From positions 1 through 64,000 of the forward strand of contig DAOROA010000024.1 in the NCBI GenBank assembly GCA_035441325.1: 64,000 nucleotides of DNA, given 5' to 3'. Below are positions 40,544-51,909 of this stretch, in pieces. This DNA is from Competibacter_A sp002352125 (GTDB taxonomy: Bacteria; Pseudomonadota; Gammaproteobacteria; Competibacterales; Competibacteraceae). The notes below the pieces were generated by a model that saw only the letters and a list, made by a program, of their open reading frames with translations, did not search any database and was not told the origin of the DNA. Within the stretch, counting starts at the first letter, position 1. Each line of letters opens with the position of its first letter. Position numbers and translations under genes: made by a program.

Positions 40544-41655
40544 GCATCGACATTCGAGGACTGCACAAGCGTTTCGGTCGCTTCGTCGCACTCGACGACA
40601 TCAATCTGGCTATCCCGCCCGGCCAACTGGTCGCCCTGCTCGGCCCGTCCGGTTGCGGCAAAACCACACTGTTGCGAATCATCGCTGGACTGGAAAGCGC
40701 CGACGACGGTTGCATCCTGTTCAGTGGCGAAGAAGCCAGCCGCCGCCCCGTGCGCGACCGTCAAGTCGGCTTCGTGTTTCAGCACTACGCCTTGTTTCAG
40801 CATATGACGGTTTTCGAAAATATCGCCTTCGGGTTGCGGGTACGTCCTCGTGCCCGCCGGCCGAGCGAAGGGCAAATTCGCGCCAAGGTGCAAGAACTGC
40901 TGAACCTGATACAACTGGAATGGCTGGCGGACCGTTATCCTTCGCAACTGTCCGGCGGCCAGCGCCAACGTATCGCCCTAGCCCGGGCGCTGGCGGTCGA
41001 ACCGCAAGTGCTGCTGCTCGACGAACCCTTCGGCGCGCTCGATACCAAGGTGCGCAAGGAATTGCGTCGCTGGCTGCGCCGCTTGCACGACGAGCTGCAT
41101 ATCACCAGCGTATTCGTCACCCACGACCAGGAAGAAGCGCTGGAGGTTTCGGATCGGATCGTGGTGATGAATCACGGCCGCATCGAGCAGATCGGTACGC
41201 CGGAGGAAGTGTACGACGCGCCGGCCACCCCGTTCGTCTACGAATTCCTTGGCCACATCAACCTGTTTCACGGTCGCGCTCATTCTGGCTGGGTTCGACT
41301 GGGCGGGCTTCGCTTGCAGGCCCCCGAATACCAGGATGCCGAACACGCGCCGGCTATGGCCTACGTCCGGCCACACGACATCGATCTGCTGCGCGAGCCG
41401 GAAGACGGCGACACCACGATAGCGGCGACGATCAGCCGGATTTCGATTCTCGGTTCGTTGGTCCGGCTGGAATTGCTTCAAACGCCGGGCGGAGAAATTG
41501 CCGAAGTGGAGATGACGCGCGAGCGGTATGCCGCCGATCCGCTGCACGCTGGTGATCTGGTGTTCGTCAAACCCCGCCAGTTACGGGTCTTCCTGCAGGA
41601 TGATCTGAAAACCGCCCCGCCCATGCATTGGAACGGCGATGGCGACGGCATCTGA
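40540..41655 (+). CDS. cysA: Sulfate ABC transporter ATPase CysA
   Basis: The ATPase of the sulfate importer, 371 residues. Walker A is GPSGCGKTT, the signature LSGGQRQRIALARAL, and Walker B VLLLDEPFGALD, with the H-loop VFVTHDQEEALEVSD. A C-terminal TOBE-like region of about 120 residues follows. The ATG at 40540 overlaps the cysW stop. An open frame extends back to 40273 inside cysW and is not used. It is the last gene of the cysTWA unit. Confidence 0.96.
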   Translation: MSIDIRGLHKRFGRFVALDDINLAIPPGQLVALLGPSGCGKTTLLRIIAGLESADDGCILFSGEEASRRPVRDRQVGFVFQHYALFQHMTVFENIAFGLRVRPRARRPSEGQIRAKVQELLNLIQLEWLADRYPSQLSGGQRQRIALARALAVEPQVLLLDEPFGALDTKVRKELRRWLRRLHDELHITSVFVTHDQEEALEVSDRIVVMNHGRIEQIGTPEEVYDAPATPFVYEFLGHINLFHGRAHSGWVRLGGLRLQAPEYQDAEHAPAMAYVRPHDIDLLREPEDGDTTIAATISRISILGSLVRLELLQTPGGEIAEVEMTRERYAADPLHAGDLVFVKPRQLRVFLQDDLKTAPPMHWNGDGDGI

Positions 41656-41740
41656 CGACCGGGCGTGACCGGCTGCGACGATTCGGCGCAGCCGGATCGT
41701 GGTATGGTATCGCCGTCTCGGCTACCGTTGAAACTGCCGT

Positions 41741-42124
41741 ATGCACCTGCTCGACCAGATTGCCGAAACCCGAATTCAGGAAGCCATCGAACGCGGCGAG
41801 TTGCGCGATCTCCCCGGCGAAGGCAAACCGCTCCAATTGGACGATGACTCAGCCATCCCCGAGGAGTTGCGCGCCGCTTATCGGATTTTGAAAAATGCGG
41901 GCTTTCTGCCGCCGGAATTACAGTTGCGCAAGGAGCTACACGAGGCGGAACAACTGTTGCAGCAGTTGCCGGAGAGCGAGCGCAGCCGCGCCCGGGCGCG
42001 GCTCGAATTGCTGCAGCTACGGCTGGCAGCCAGCCGTCGGCAGCCGATTAACCTCCTGTTGGAAGATCGCTATCGGCAGCGGCTACTGGAGCGACTGGAT
42101 CCGTCCACATCCTGCAAATTTTGA
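41741..42124 (+). CDS. DUF1992 (DnaJC28-like) protein
   Basis: A 127-residue protein of the DUF1992 family. The conserved opening is LLDQIAETRIQEAIERGELRDLPGEGKPL, read in pieces as IQEAIERGE and LPGEGKPL, followed by PEELRAAYRILKNAGFLPPE. The rest is a charged helical region. Homologues are also called DnaJ homologue subfamily C member 28-like, though no J-domain is present. The function is not established. It stands alone between cysA and a convergent gene. Confidence 0.88.
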   Translation: MHLLDQIAETRIQEAIERGELRDLPGEGKPLQLDDDSAIPEELRAAYRILKNAGFLPPELQLRKELHEAEQLLQQLPESERSRARARLELLQLRLAASRRQPINLLLEDRYRQRLLERLDPSTSCKF

Positions 42125-42140
42125 ACTGCGCAAATTGCGA

Positions 42141-42153
42141 GATGATGATATAA
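42141..42153 (+). repeat. Recurrent 13-bp motif GATGATGAYATAA, copy E
   Basis: The plus strand reads GATGATGATATAA, 16 bp past the DUF1992 gene stop and 8 bp before the end of the convergent GYF-AIM24 gene. A short palindrome CGCAAATTGCG (42129-42139) abuts its left side. Orientation matches copies C and D. Confidence 0.7.
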
Positions 42154-42161
42154 GAAGTAAA

Positions 42162-43169
42162 TCAACGCTTACCGCCAAACAACCCCCGCAGAATCGAATC
42201 GCCGCCCCCATTTTGTCCGCCCCTCCTGTGCGAGGTAGACGCCAGCATTCGTCCTGCCAAGCGCGAGAACGGCAACGATTGCAACCAGATATGGCCAGGA
42301 CCGCGCAGCGTAACCAAGAATAATCCTTCCCCGCCGAACAAAGCCGACTTGATTCCGTCGACTGCTTCCACGTCAAACTCGACGCTGGCCTGCATCGCCA
42401 CCAGACAGCCGGTATCCACCTGCAGCATCTCGCCCGGTGCCAGTTGTCGCTCGATCAAGGTGCCGCCAGCATGAACGAACGCCATACCGTCGCCATCTAG
42501 CTTCTGCATGACGAAACCGTCGCCGCCGAATAGTCCGGTCAGAATGTTGCGCCGGAAATGAACGCCGATGCTGACGCCACGGGTGGCGCAAAGGAAGCTG
42601 TCTTTTTGGCAAATCAGCCGGCCACCGATCTTGGCCAGCGACACCGGCACAATGATGCCCGGATACGGCGCAGCGAAAGCGACGCGAGCTTTGCCGTGGT
42701 GTCCGCTATGGGTAAATGCGGTCACGAACAGACCCTCGCCGCTTAGCAAGCGCTTGCCGGCGCTCAGCAACTTGTCCAGGACGCCAGTATCGGGCGCACC
42801 GCGCGAACCGTCGCCGAAAATGGTTTCCAGCTTGATGGCCGGATCTTTGTACATCATCGCGCCCGCCTCGGCGACCGCACTTTCGCCGGGATTCAGTTCG
42901 ATTTCGACGAACTGCATTTCGTGACCGTGCACGATGAAATCGACCTCGTCGGCCCGCGTGGACCGGGAAGCGGCAGACGGTGCGCGATCCGGAAGTGGCG
43001 CGGCGGGGGCTGGACGGCGCAATTCCGCCACGTCCATGATCGGCAACCAACCGGTGAATCCCTCCCGCCAAGCATGACCGTCGGGGTTGGCCGATGCTTT
43101 GTTCCGGGCCTGTTCGAGATTCATCGGACCGGACTGTTGGCCGTCGTAGCTCAGATACCATTGCGTCAC
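42162..43169 (-). CDS. TIGR00266/AIM24 family protein with N-terminal GYF_2 domain
   Basis: A 335-residue protein. Residues about 1-55 form a GYF_2-like domain (QWYLSYDGQQSGPMNLEQAR, GFTGWLPI). A linker of about 30 residues rich in Pro and Ala follows. Residues about 95-310 match the AIM24/DUF124 double beta-fold (EIELNPGESAVAEAGAMMY, LAPGEMLQVDTGCLVAM). The GTG at 43169 is chosen because GAGG precedes it at good spacing and it opens the GYF domain exactly. Function of bacterial AIM24 proteins is unknown; GYF_2 domains often mediate protein or membrane-associated interactions. A second AIM24 gene lies at 49365. Confidence 0.85.
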   Translation of the reverse strand: MTQWYLSYDGQQSGPMNLEQARNKASANPDGHAWREGFTGWLPIMDVAELRRPAPAAPLPDRAPSAASRSTRADEVDFIVHGHEMQFVEIELNPGESAVAEAGAMMYKDPAIKLETIFGDGSRGAPDTGVLDKLLSAGKRLLSGEGLFVTAFTHSGHHGKARVAFAAPYPGIIVPVSLAKIGGRLICQKDSFLCATRGVSIGVHFRRNILTGLFGGDGFVMQKLDGDGMAFVHAGGTLIERQLAPGEMLQVDTGCLVAMQASVEFDVEAVDGIKSALFGGEGLFLVTLRGPGHIWLQSLPFSRLAGRMLASTSHRRGGQNGGGDSILRGLFGGKR

Positions 43170-43185
43170 GTTGCCGCCCTCCTCT

Positions 43186-43722
43186 TTACCAGTCGCCCCA
43201 TTCGTCCTCGGTCTCGTCGCCGTTGCTTTCCGGATACAGCAGCAGTACCCGCTCGGGCACAAACTCGGCCAGTTTCAGCGCAGTCTCGCGGGGAATCAGC
43301 GCAAAATCGAACTCGTTGCGGTCTCCTTGAACGATGGCCAACCGACCCAGCGCCAACGCTTTACGTTGGGCAACAGTCACTCGAATCGAGCGGACGAACC
43401 GGCCATCCTGAAAATTGTAGCGATGCTCGGCTTCCGGCTCGTTCAGGCGGTGACCATCGATCAATTGGCGCGCGCGCGCGGCCTCTTCCCGGCGCTGTTT
43501 TTCCGCCTCGCGCTTTTGGCTCAATTGCCGATCCTGCTCGCGCTTGCGGGCGGCTCCGGCTTCGGCCCGCCGCCGGGCTTCGGCCTGCCGCGCCGTTTCC
43601 TCCGCTGCCAACGTCTTGTTCTTCTTGCGCTGGTGCTGCTGGTTGCGCGCATCCGATTCCAGTTGCTTGATCTTGTCCGCCGACACCAGCCCGGCTTTCA
43701 ACAATTCATCCCGCAGCGACAT
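43186..43722 (-). CDS. yaiL: DUF2058 (YaiL-type) protein
   Basis: A 178-residue protein. It opens with MSLRDELLKAGLVSADKIKQ, a family hallmark. A long, highly charged Arg/Glu/Ala/Gln helix (residues about 25-90) precedes the conserved C-terminal domain (YNFQDGRFVRSIRVT, FALIPRETALKLAEF). Described in databases as a nucleoprotein or polynucleotide-associated enzyme, but the role is not proven. It is 16 bp upstream of the GYF-AIM24 gene and probably co-transcribed with it. Confidence 0.9.
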   Translation of the reverse strand: MSLRDELLKAGLVSADKIKQLESDARNQQHQRKKNKTLAAEETARQAEARRRAEAGAARKREQDRQLSQKREAEKQRREEAARARQLIDGHRLNEPEAEHRYNFQDGRFVRSIRVTVAQRKALALGRLAIVQGDRNEFDFALIPRETALKLAEFVPERVLLLYPESNGDETEDEWGDW

Positions 43723-43749
43723 GCTCGATCACCTCGTGTTCTGGCACTT

Positions 43750-44988
<1,239 letters not shown>

Positions 44989-45086
44989 GGGTATGCCCGC
45001 TTCGCCGGTGATAGAATAAAGTTCGATATTATCTCTCCGGTCGGGGCTGGCAACCATCCCCTTCCCTCTCGAAGCGACCTTTGCCG

Positions 45087-46493
<1,407 letters not shown>

Positions 46494-46515
46494 TTCACCA
46501 AGGATTTCAAATTCC

Positions 46516-47700
46516 ATGCTAACGCACGACCAACTTTCCGTTCTGCTTTCTGATCTGGAACTGGATCGTGTCGAAAGAACCATTTCGACCAAGGACACCG
46601 ACAAATTCGGCGAAGCGATCTGCGCCTTTGCCAACGATTTGCCCAATCATCGCCAACCCGGTTATCTGCTGGTTGGCGTAAGGGATAACGGTCAACGGTC
46701 TGGATTGAAAGTCACGGACGAATTGCTGAAAAATCTCGGCGCCATCCGCTCCGATGGCAACGTGCTACCGCAACCGGCAATGAATGTAGATCGTTTCAGC
46801 TTCGACGATGGCGATGTGGCCGTGATCGAAGTTTTGCCGTCCGACCTGCCGCCCGTGCGCTACAAAGGGCGGGTATGGATTCGAGTCGGACCGCGCAGGG
46901 GTATCGCCAACGAACAGGAAGAGCGCATTCTGACCGAACGGCGCGTTGCGCTGGCCCGGTCTTTCGACGCCCGCCCATGTCTGGAAAGCACCTTAAGCGA
47001 TTTATCCTTGGCGCAATTCGAAGCCTATCGCCACGAAGCCATTGATCCTGAAACCATTGCCGCCAACCAACGATCCATCGAACAACAAGTTGGTTCCTTG
47101 CACTTTTTCAATCCTGAACGGGGCTGTCCAACTTATGCTGGCATCCTGCTTTTCGGGAAAAATCCCCGTTATTTTCTACCCGGCGCCTATGTACAGTACC
47201 TAAGATTTCCTGGTAACGACATTACTGAAATTCCAGAAGATCAGGCGGAAATTTTTGGTGATTTACGAACCGTTCTGCGCGAACTGGAATTAAGAACTAA
47301 GATATTGATTCAAAAGAGTCTTAAACCAATCTCAGGCTTCCAAGAAAAAATAGTTCCCGATTATCCAGAATGGGCGCTGCGCGAACTGTTGATGAATGCG
47401 GTCATGCACCGAAATTATGAAAGCAATACGCCAATTCGATTTTATGTCTTCGGCGATCACGTTGAAATCATGAGTCCTGGTGGCCTGTATGGGGAAGCCA
47501 CGCGGGAAAATTTTCCCACTCGCAACAGCTACCGCAATCCCATCATCGCTGAAGCTATGAAAATCATGGGTTTCGTCAACCGCTTCGGCTATGGCGTGCA
47601 ACGGGCGCAAGCCCTGCTTGAAGCCAACGGCAACCCGCCCGCGCAATTTGAATTGGATGAAGGCTCTGTTTTGGTCAAAGTAAGCAGAAGACCAAGTTGA
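46516..47700 (+). CDS. AlbA_2/Schlafen-like DNA-binding protein with ATPase-like C-terminal domain
   Basis: A 394-residue protein of the COG2865 type. The N-terminal AlbA_2 (Schlafen) domain has KDTDKFGEAICAFANDLPNH and GYLLVGVRDNGQ. The C-terminal part resembles the HATPase_c_4 region (ALRELLMNAVMHRNYESNTP, VEIMSPGGLYG). Such proteins are called putative transcriptional regulators and also turn up near defence loci; no function is proven. The ATG at 46516 has CAAGGA about 12 bp upstream. Remnants of other genes follow directly. Confidence 0.82.
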   Translation: MLTHDQLSVLLSDLELDRVERTISTKDTDKFGEAICAFANDLPNHRQPGYLLVGVRDNGQRSGLKVTDELLKNLGAIRSDGNVLPQPAMNVDRFSFDDGDVAVIEVLPSDLPPVRYKGRVWIRVGPRRGIANEQEERILTERRVALARSFDARPCLESTLSDLSLAQFEAYRHEAIDPETIAANQRSIEQQVGSLHFFNPERGCPTYAGILLFGKNPRYFLPGAYVQYLRFPGNDITEIPEDQAEIFGDLRTVLRELELRTKILIQKSLKPISGFQEKIVPDYPEWALRELLMNAVMHRNYESNTPIRFYVFGDHVEIMSPGGLYGEATRENFPTRNSYRNPIIAEAMKIMGFVNRFGYGVQRAQALLEANGNPPAQFELDEGSVLVKVSRRPS

Positions 47701-47701
47701 G

Positions 47702-47944
47702 TTAGTGAGTCGAATTAAGCGGATAGGCATCCTTGTACTGGCGCAGCCAGCTTTCGAACAACGGCACGCGCATCTGCCAAGCTCCATCCCGCTCGACGAT
47801 GAAGCCGTATTCCGCCAGCCGCATCCGGCTGGCCACATCGGTGGGCGATTCGCCGCGCAGGATGTGTTCCACGCTCCGCCGCAGGGCTGGCATGGCGCAT
47901 TGTTTCCAGAACAAAGGATTTTCGCGCCAACTTTGAATCCCGCA
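47702..47944 (-). pseudogene. Remnant resembling the C terminus of an AAA-type ATPase
   Basis: A minus-strand reading preserves a tail such as LRRSVEHILRGESPTDVAS, RLAEYGFIVERDGAWQMRVP and LFESWLRQY. This resembles the winged-helix end of standalone bacterial ATPases, where a final beta-hairpin is followed by VPLFRxWL. No ATPase core is upstream; the frame runs only to 48025 and its first part is not protein-like. It is probably a decayed fragment. Confidence 0.45.
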
Positions 47945-48154
47945 ATGCCCAAAACCGCCAAATCCCAAGAACCAGACCCAATGATCGAGGTGATCGCGGC
48001 TCATGCCGAAGGAGTCGGTCTGCACACCTTGATGCGGGCTTTAGGTGATCGCTTCACCCGCCGCACCCTGCAACGCCGGCATTCCGACAACGCCATTCGC
48101 TTCGGCCTGCACCCGCTGGAATTCGCCGCCTGGCAACAGGACAAGAGGGAATAG
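47945..48154 (+). pseudogene. Truncated HTH fragment
   Basis: A 69-codon plus-strand frame encodes MIEVIAAHAEGVGLHTLMRA and DRFTRRTLQRR, the pattern of a helix-turn-helix found at the end of Fic- and Schlafen-type regulators. It then loses similarity and stops. The domain's second half is absent, so it is most likely a remnant. It may once have belonged to a relative of the preceding AlbA_2 gene. Confidence 0.4.
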
Positions 48155-48187
48155 AAGTCGGCAGCCTGCTTTTCCATATTTGGGAGG

Positions 48188-49246
48188 TCAACCCCCCACC
48201 CCAAACACCCGCGCCCGTTCCAACACTCCATCCGCCCAACGCCGATGGGTAGCCGGTTCGCAAAACGAATCGCACAGCCTGAACACCGCCGCCGCGTCCG
48301 GCGCCAACACCGCCGCCGCTGTCTCGTAATCCTCGCGCGGCACCCGATAACAACTCTCGATCACCGGAATCTGCGAAGGATGAATGGCGGTCTTGCCGAC
48401 CAAACCGTGCTGCAAGTCGGCTTCCACCTCCCGCGCCAGCACCTCCGGCGCGTCCAGATAATCGAAGACCGGCGCGCTCAAGCGATAACCCGCCGGGTGG
48501 AAAATCCGCACCAGATCGGCGATGGTGCCGCGCAACGGGGTATCGTAGATCGTCGCGCCCCGGCTCCGGCGAATGCCGAGCAGGTTCAACAGATCGTTGC
48601 CGCCGATCCGCAAACACAAGATACGGTCCTTTAGCCCGTAATCCTCCAGCCGGTCCCGCATGATCTCCATCTTGCGATGATCGAAAGTCTCGACGGTTTC
48701 CAAGATCGGCAACAGATGATGGCCCTTGCTGTCGTCCCACACCCGTAGCCAGTCCCCCAAGGTGTGCGGCCCGAATTTGGGCAGCGCGAACCCTTGAATC
48801 CGCTCGATGCCGTCCAACTGCAACAGCCGCCACAATACCGTCGGATTGCGCGGCCGAACGAACCGCAACAAGGGTCCGGGCTCCAGCTTCGGCAACAGCG
48901 CCGCCAAATTGCCGAGTGCCCGCTCCAAATCCCGTCCGTGTACCGCGTCCTCGGTGCAAAAAATGACCGAGCGCAACTCGGGCAATCTCCGGCCGCTGGC
49001 GACGGCCAACAAATCCGGACGGGTCGCCGGCAGATACAACGAAGCCCCCAATTGTACCGCCGACAAAGGAAACGAAGATTCTTGCGATTCGCTGCGCCCA
49101 CGGCCGAGCTCTCTTTGCGGCGCGGGGCGGCGGCTGACACAAACGGCGATCACTTGGTTTGGATGCCGCAAACGCCCTAGGTCATCAGACCGGAGACGAG
49201 CGTCCTCCCGTCGAAAAAAAGTTGAAAATTCGCCTATTCGCATCAT
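48188..49246 (-). CDS. HpcH/HpaI-type TIM-barrel C-C bond lyase
   Basis: A 352-residue protein of the citrate lyase beta/HpcH family, the divergent branch called C-C_Bond_Lyase in Ter-associated loci. Recognisable parts are GASLYLPATRPDLLAVASG, SVIFCTEDAVHGRDLERAL, FVRPRNPTVLWRLL, ILCLRIGGNDLLNLLGI and GLVGKTAIHPSQIPVIE. It probably cleaves or forms a C-C bond in making an uncharacterised small molecule. StiP, HAD and PRTase-TRSP genes follow on the same strand beyond an oppositely oriented AIM24 gene. Confidence 0.82.
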   Translation of the reverse strand: MMRIGEFSTFFRREDARLRSDDLGRLRHPNQVIAVCVSRRPAPQRELGRGRSESQESSFPLSAVQLGASLYLPATRPDLLAVASGRRLPELRSVIFCTEDAVHGRDLERALGNLAALLPKLEPGPLLRFVRPRNPTVLWRLLQLDGIERIQGFALPKFGPHTLGDWLRVWDDSKGHHLLPILETVETFDHRKMEIMRDRLEDYGLKDRILCLRIGGNDLLNLLGIRRSRGATIYDTPLRGTIADLVRIFHPAGYRLSAPVFDYLDAPEVLAREVEADLQHGLVGKTAIHPSQIPVIESCYRVPREDYETAAAVLAPDAAAVFRLCDSFCEPATHRRWADGVLERARVFGVGG

Positions 49247-49364
49247 GATTCCAGTATGGGATTGCTTCGTCTCGATTATCCAACGGAGTTATTCCGAACC
49301 TGTTACCGACCCTATTTGTATCGAACGAATCCTCTCAAGGCAATCCGTCAAACCGAGGTCATTC

Positions 49365-50066
49365 ATGCCCACCTTTACCATCACCGGCGATATCGATCCT
49401 TTCCTGCACGTTTCTCTGCGCAAGGGCGAAAAAATCTACTGCGAATCCGATGCAATGGTGATGATGGAAGCCACCCTCGACCTGCAAGGCAAAATGACCG
49501 GCGGCCTTGGACGCGCCTTGATGCGGCGTTTGACCAGCGGCGAATCCTTCTTCCAGCAGCATATCGAAGCGACGCGCGGCGACGGCGATTGCCTGCTGTC
49601 GCCAATGTTGCCGGGCGCGATGCAGGTGCTCGACATCGGACCACAGCGCTATACGCTGAATGATGGCGCCTTCGTGGCCGCCACCACCGACGTCCAGCTA
49701 CAGACCCGGACCCAGAGCTTGGGAAACGCCCTGTTCGCCCAGAGTGGCGGCTTTTTCGTGCTGGAAGCTTCCGGCAAAGGGCAACTGGTGGCTTCCGGAT
49801 TCGGTTCGATCTTCATGCTGGACGTGGAACCGGGCAAGGACGCTATCATCGATAATGCCCACGTCGTCGCCTGGGATAGCAGCCTGCGGTACGAAATCTC
49901 CGTAACGACCGCCAGCGGGGGCTCTGGGCTGCTGGGCAATCTGTTGAACAGCGTGACCAGCGGCGAAGGCGTCGTACTGCGCTTTTCCGGTGTAGGCAAG
50001 GTGTTGATCTGCTCGCGCAATCGAGACGCCTTCCTGGCCTGGACCCGCAAGGGAGCCGCCAGCTAG
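49365..50066 (+). CDS. TIGR00266/AIM24 family protein
   Basis: A 233-residue AIM24/DUF124 protein without extra domains. It starts MPTFTITGDIDPFLHVSLRK with the family block CESDAMVMMEATLDLQGKMT, and later has GNALFAQSGGFFVLEASGKG and LRFSGVGKVLIC. It is transcribed divergently from the lyase and convergently with stiP. The in-frame opening back to 48807 is antisense to the lyase and not used. Its function is unknown. The place inside the lyase-StiP-HAD-TRSP cluster suggests a link to that system (inference). Confidence 0.85.
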   Translation: MPTFTITGDIDPFLHVSLRKGEKIYCESDAMVMMEATLDLQGKMTGGLGRALMRRLTSGESFFQQHIEATRGDGDCLLSPMLPGAMQVLDIGPQRYTLNDGAFVAATTDVQLQTRTQSLGNALFAQSGGFFVLEASGKGQLVASGFGSIFMLDVEPGKDAIIDNAHVVAWDSSLRYEISVTTASGGSGLLGNLLNSVTSGEGVVLRFSGVGKVLICSRNRDAFLAWTRKGAAS

Positions 50067-50089
50067 CCACTCGATCCATCTCCCGTTTA

Positions 50090-51172
50090 TCAAGACAAAT
50101 CCTTGATCAGAGCAGTGGCCTGAATGGGCATGGCCGGATCGACGGCCACGGTAACCCGTTTCTGCTCCGCCAGCAGGCGTAAATGTTCGACGTCGGGCGC
50201 GCCGGGATCGCGCAGCAGCAACAGACCGGGCAAACGGCGCAGCAACACCCGCGTGGCTTCGGCCACGCCCGGCTTGACGAAATTGCGATTTCCGATCCGG
50301 TAACGTTCACTCAGGCAAGCCAGAAAACCGGTCATCGCCCACCGCCGCTCCCGCCGTTTCTCTGGATCGCGGCATATCACCGTCGGCGCGATGCCGGCGA
50401 ACTGCTCCGTCACCTGATCGAGAAACCAGGTCGAGCGGTCGTGCGCGGCAAAATCGGCGTAAAACACGCAACCGTGAAAATCGTGCGGACCGATGGCGGC
50501 GTTGAGGATCGAACGGCTGGTCAAGCCGGATACCGTTGCGTTCAGGATGCCGCTGGGAATGGCGTAATCGTCGTAAGTCGCCGCCACGTCGGCCACGCCA
50601 CCGATGTCCGACACGACGTGTAGCGCCTCGTCGAGCCGTTCGGGTTGGCTGGCGTTCCAACGTTCCAGCGACCGGCGCAACTCCTCGCCGATCACGCCCT
50701 TGGCGGTCCACCCGTCCACAAACGCCAGTCCCGCCGGCTCGCGCTTCTCCCGGCGCAGGATATAGCGCAAAGCGTTTTCGTCGATGCCCCGGTCGCGGAT
50801 GATCGAAATCGAGTAATGCCTTGCGTCCGTTCGGCCGAGTTGCCGCAAAGCGCGCACCAGCAACGCACCGATTGGTGTACCGGCGCGCGCCAGCGAAACC
50901 ACGGTGATTTCGTGCGGCCGGCTCGCCGCCAGATAACCGGCCAGCGCCAGGATTTCCGCCGCCAGCCGCCCGGCGTAGCGTTCGGTCAAGGCGCCGAACA
51001 AAGCCAGATAATGCGGGTCCGGCATCCGTTCCGGCGCGAGCATTTCGCTATAGTGACGCTGGCCGGACTGGATCAGCCGCTCCTTGGCCGTCACGTCTAC
51101 CGTATCCAGCCGCATCGGCTTTAGCAGAAAGACCGCGTCCTCGGCTCGATAGCTGCCGGTGAAAGGCGTCAC
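50090..51172 (-). CDS. StiP-family PRTase-like protein with C-terminal PELOTA-type domain
   Basis: A 360-residue protein annotated in databases as cysteine protease StiP; domain analysis assigns the family to phosphoribosyltransferase-like folds. Marks are SYRAEDAVFLLKPM, ERLIQSGQRHYSEMLAPE, EITVVSLARAGTPIGALLVR, ISIIRDRGIDENAL, FVDGWTAKGVIGEEL and DFHGCVFYADFA. Residues from about 310 (GLLLLRDPGAPDVEHLRLLA) look like the PELOTA-type RNA-binding tail. It overlaps the HAD gene by 4 bp. It likely helps make a nucleoside-like metabolite; the true reaction is unknown. Confidence 0.85.
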   Translation of the reverse strand: MTPFTGSYRAEDAVFLLKPMRLDTVDVTAKERLIQSGQRHYSEMLAPERMPDPHYLALFGALTERYAGRLAAEILALAGYLAASRPHEITVVSLARAGTPIGALLVRALRQLGRTDARHYSISIIRDRGIDENALRYILRREKREPAGLAFVDGWTAKGVIGEELRRSLERWNASQPERLDEALHVVSDIGGVADVAATYDDYAIPSGILNATVSGLTSRSILNAAIGPHDFHGCVFYADFAAHDRSTWFLDQVTEQFAGIAPTVICRDPEKRRERRWAMTGFLACLSERYRIGNRNFVKPGVAEATRVLLRRLPGLLLLRDPGAPDVEHLRLLAEQKRVTVAVDPAMPIQATALIKDLS

Positions 51173-51909
51173 GGCGAACGCTCGCTCCAGGTATCCCGTT
51201 GGATCTGGCTATCTCTGGGCACCAAGGCAAAATCGCAGGCGCGCAGGAAGGGGATATCGGTCAGACTGTCGCCCGCGCCGATGGTAACGATAGGGCCTTC
51301 CCGCTCCAATTCCCGCGCGACCCGACGGACGGCATCATGCTTCTGCGTCCCTTTCACCATCAGCGCAAAATTGTTGCCGTTGTGGTGCAAAGCCAGTTCT
51401 GGCGGGAGCCCCACCGCCTCCAACCGCGCCCGCACGCGAGTCAAGGCCAACCCGTCGTCGTCGGACTTGACCGAGATATAAGTCAGCCGCTCCTCGACCG
51501 AATGGCGATTTACCCGGTAACCGCCCGTCGCCGCACCCTCATGCAACCGGGCGGCGACATCTCGCAGAGACGATTCGGCCGTGGCTAGCAAGGGCCGGAT
51601 TTCGTCATGCCACCACGGCGGCAGCCGACCATCGGGCTGGCGAATCACCGCTCCGTGATGGGTGATCCGCCAGGACCGGAACTCGATCATCACCCGTTCC
51701 AAGGCGTCATCGGTGCGGCCCGTGACCGGAATCACCTCGCTGCGCTCCAGCCAAAACTCCAGCAAACGCCGCTGGGCACGGGTCATGAACGACAGCGCCC
51801 GGCCAGCGCGATCCACCGCCGCCGGTTCGACCGGCTCGCCGGGCGGGCATTTGGGAGCGGTCTGCAAAATCGTATCGTCGAGATCGAGAAAGATCACGAT
51901 GCGCGGCAT
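51169..51909 (-). CDS. HAD-superfamily hydrolase of the StiP/TRSP cluster
   Basis: A 246-residue HAD phosphatase-like enzyme. Motif I is FLDLDDTILQT with both aspartates, motif II is VIPVTGRTDDALERV, and the late motif GAGDSLTDIPFL carries the metal-binding Asp. The cap (residues about 85-175) resembles Cof-type sugar-phosphate phosphatases. It overlaps stiP by 4 bp and the PRTase gene by 16 bp, so the three are one translational unit. It probably dephosphorylates an intermediate of the pathway. Confidence 0.88.
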   Translation of the reverse strand: MPRIVIFLDLDDTILQTAPKCPPGEPVEPAAVDRAGRALSFMTRAQRRLLEFWLERSEVIPVTGRTDDALERVMIEFRSWRITHHGAVIRQPDGRLPPWWHDEIRPLLATAESSLRDVAARLHEGAATGGYRVNRHSVEERLTYISVKSDDDGLALTRVRARLEAVGLPPELALHHNGNNFALMVKGTQKHDAVRRVARELEREGPIVTIGAGDSLTDIPFLRACDFALVPRDSQIQRDTWSERSP

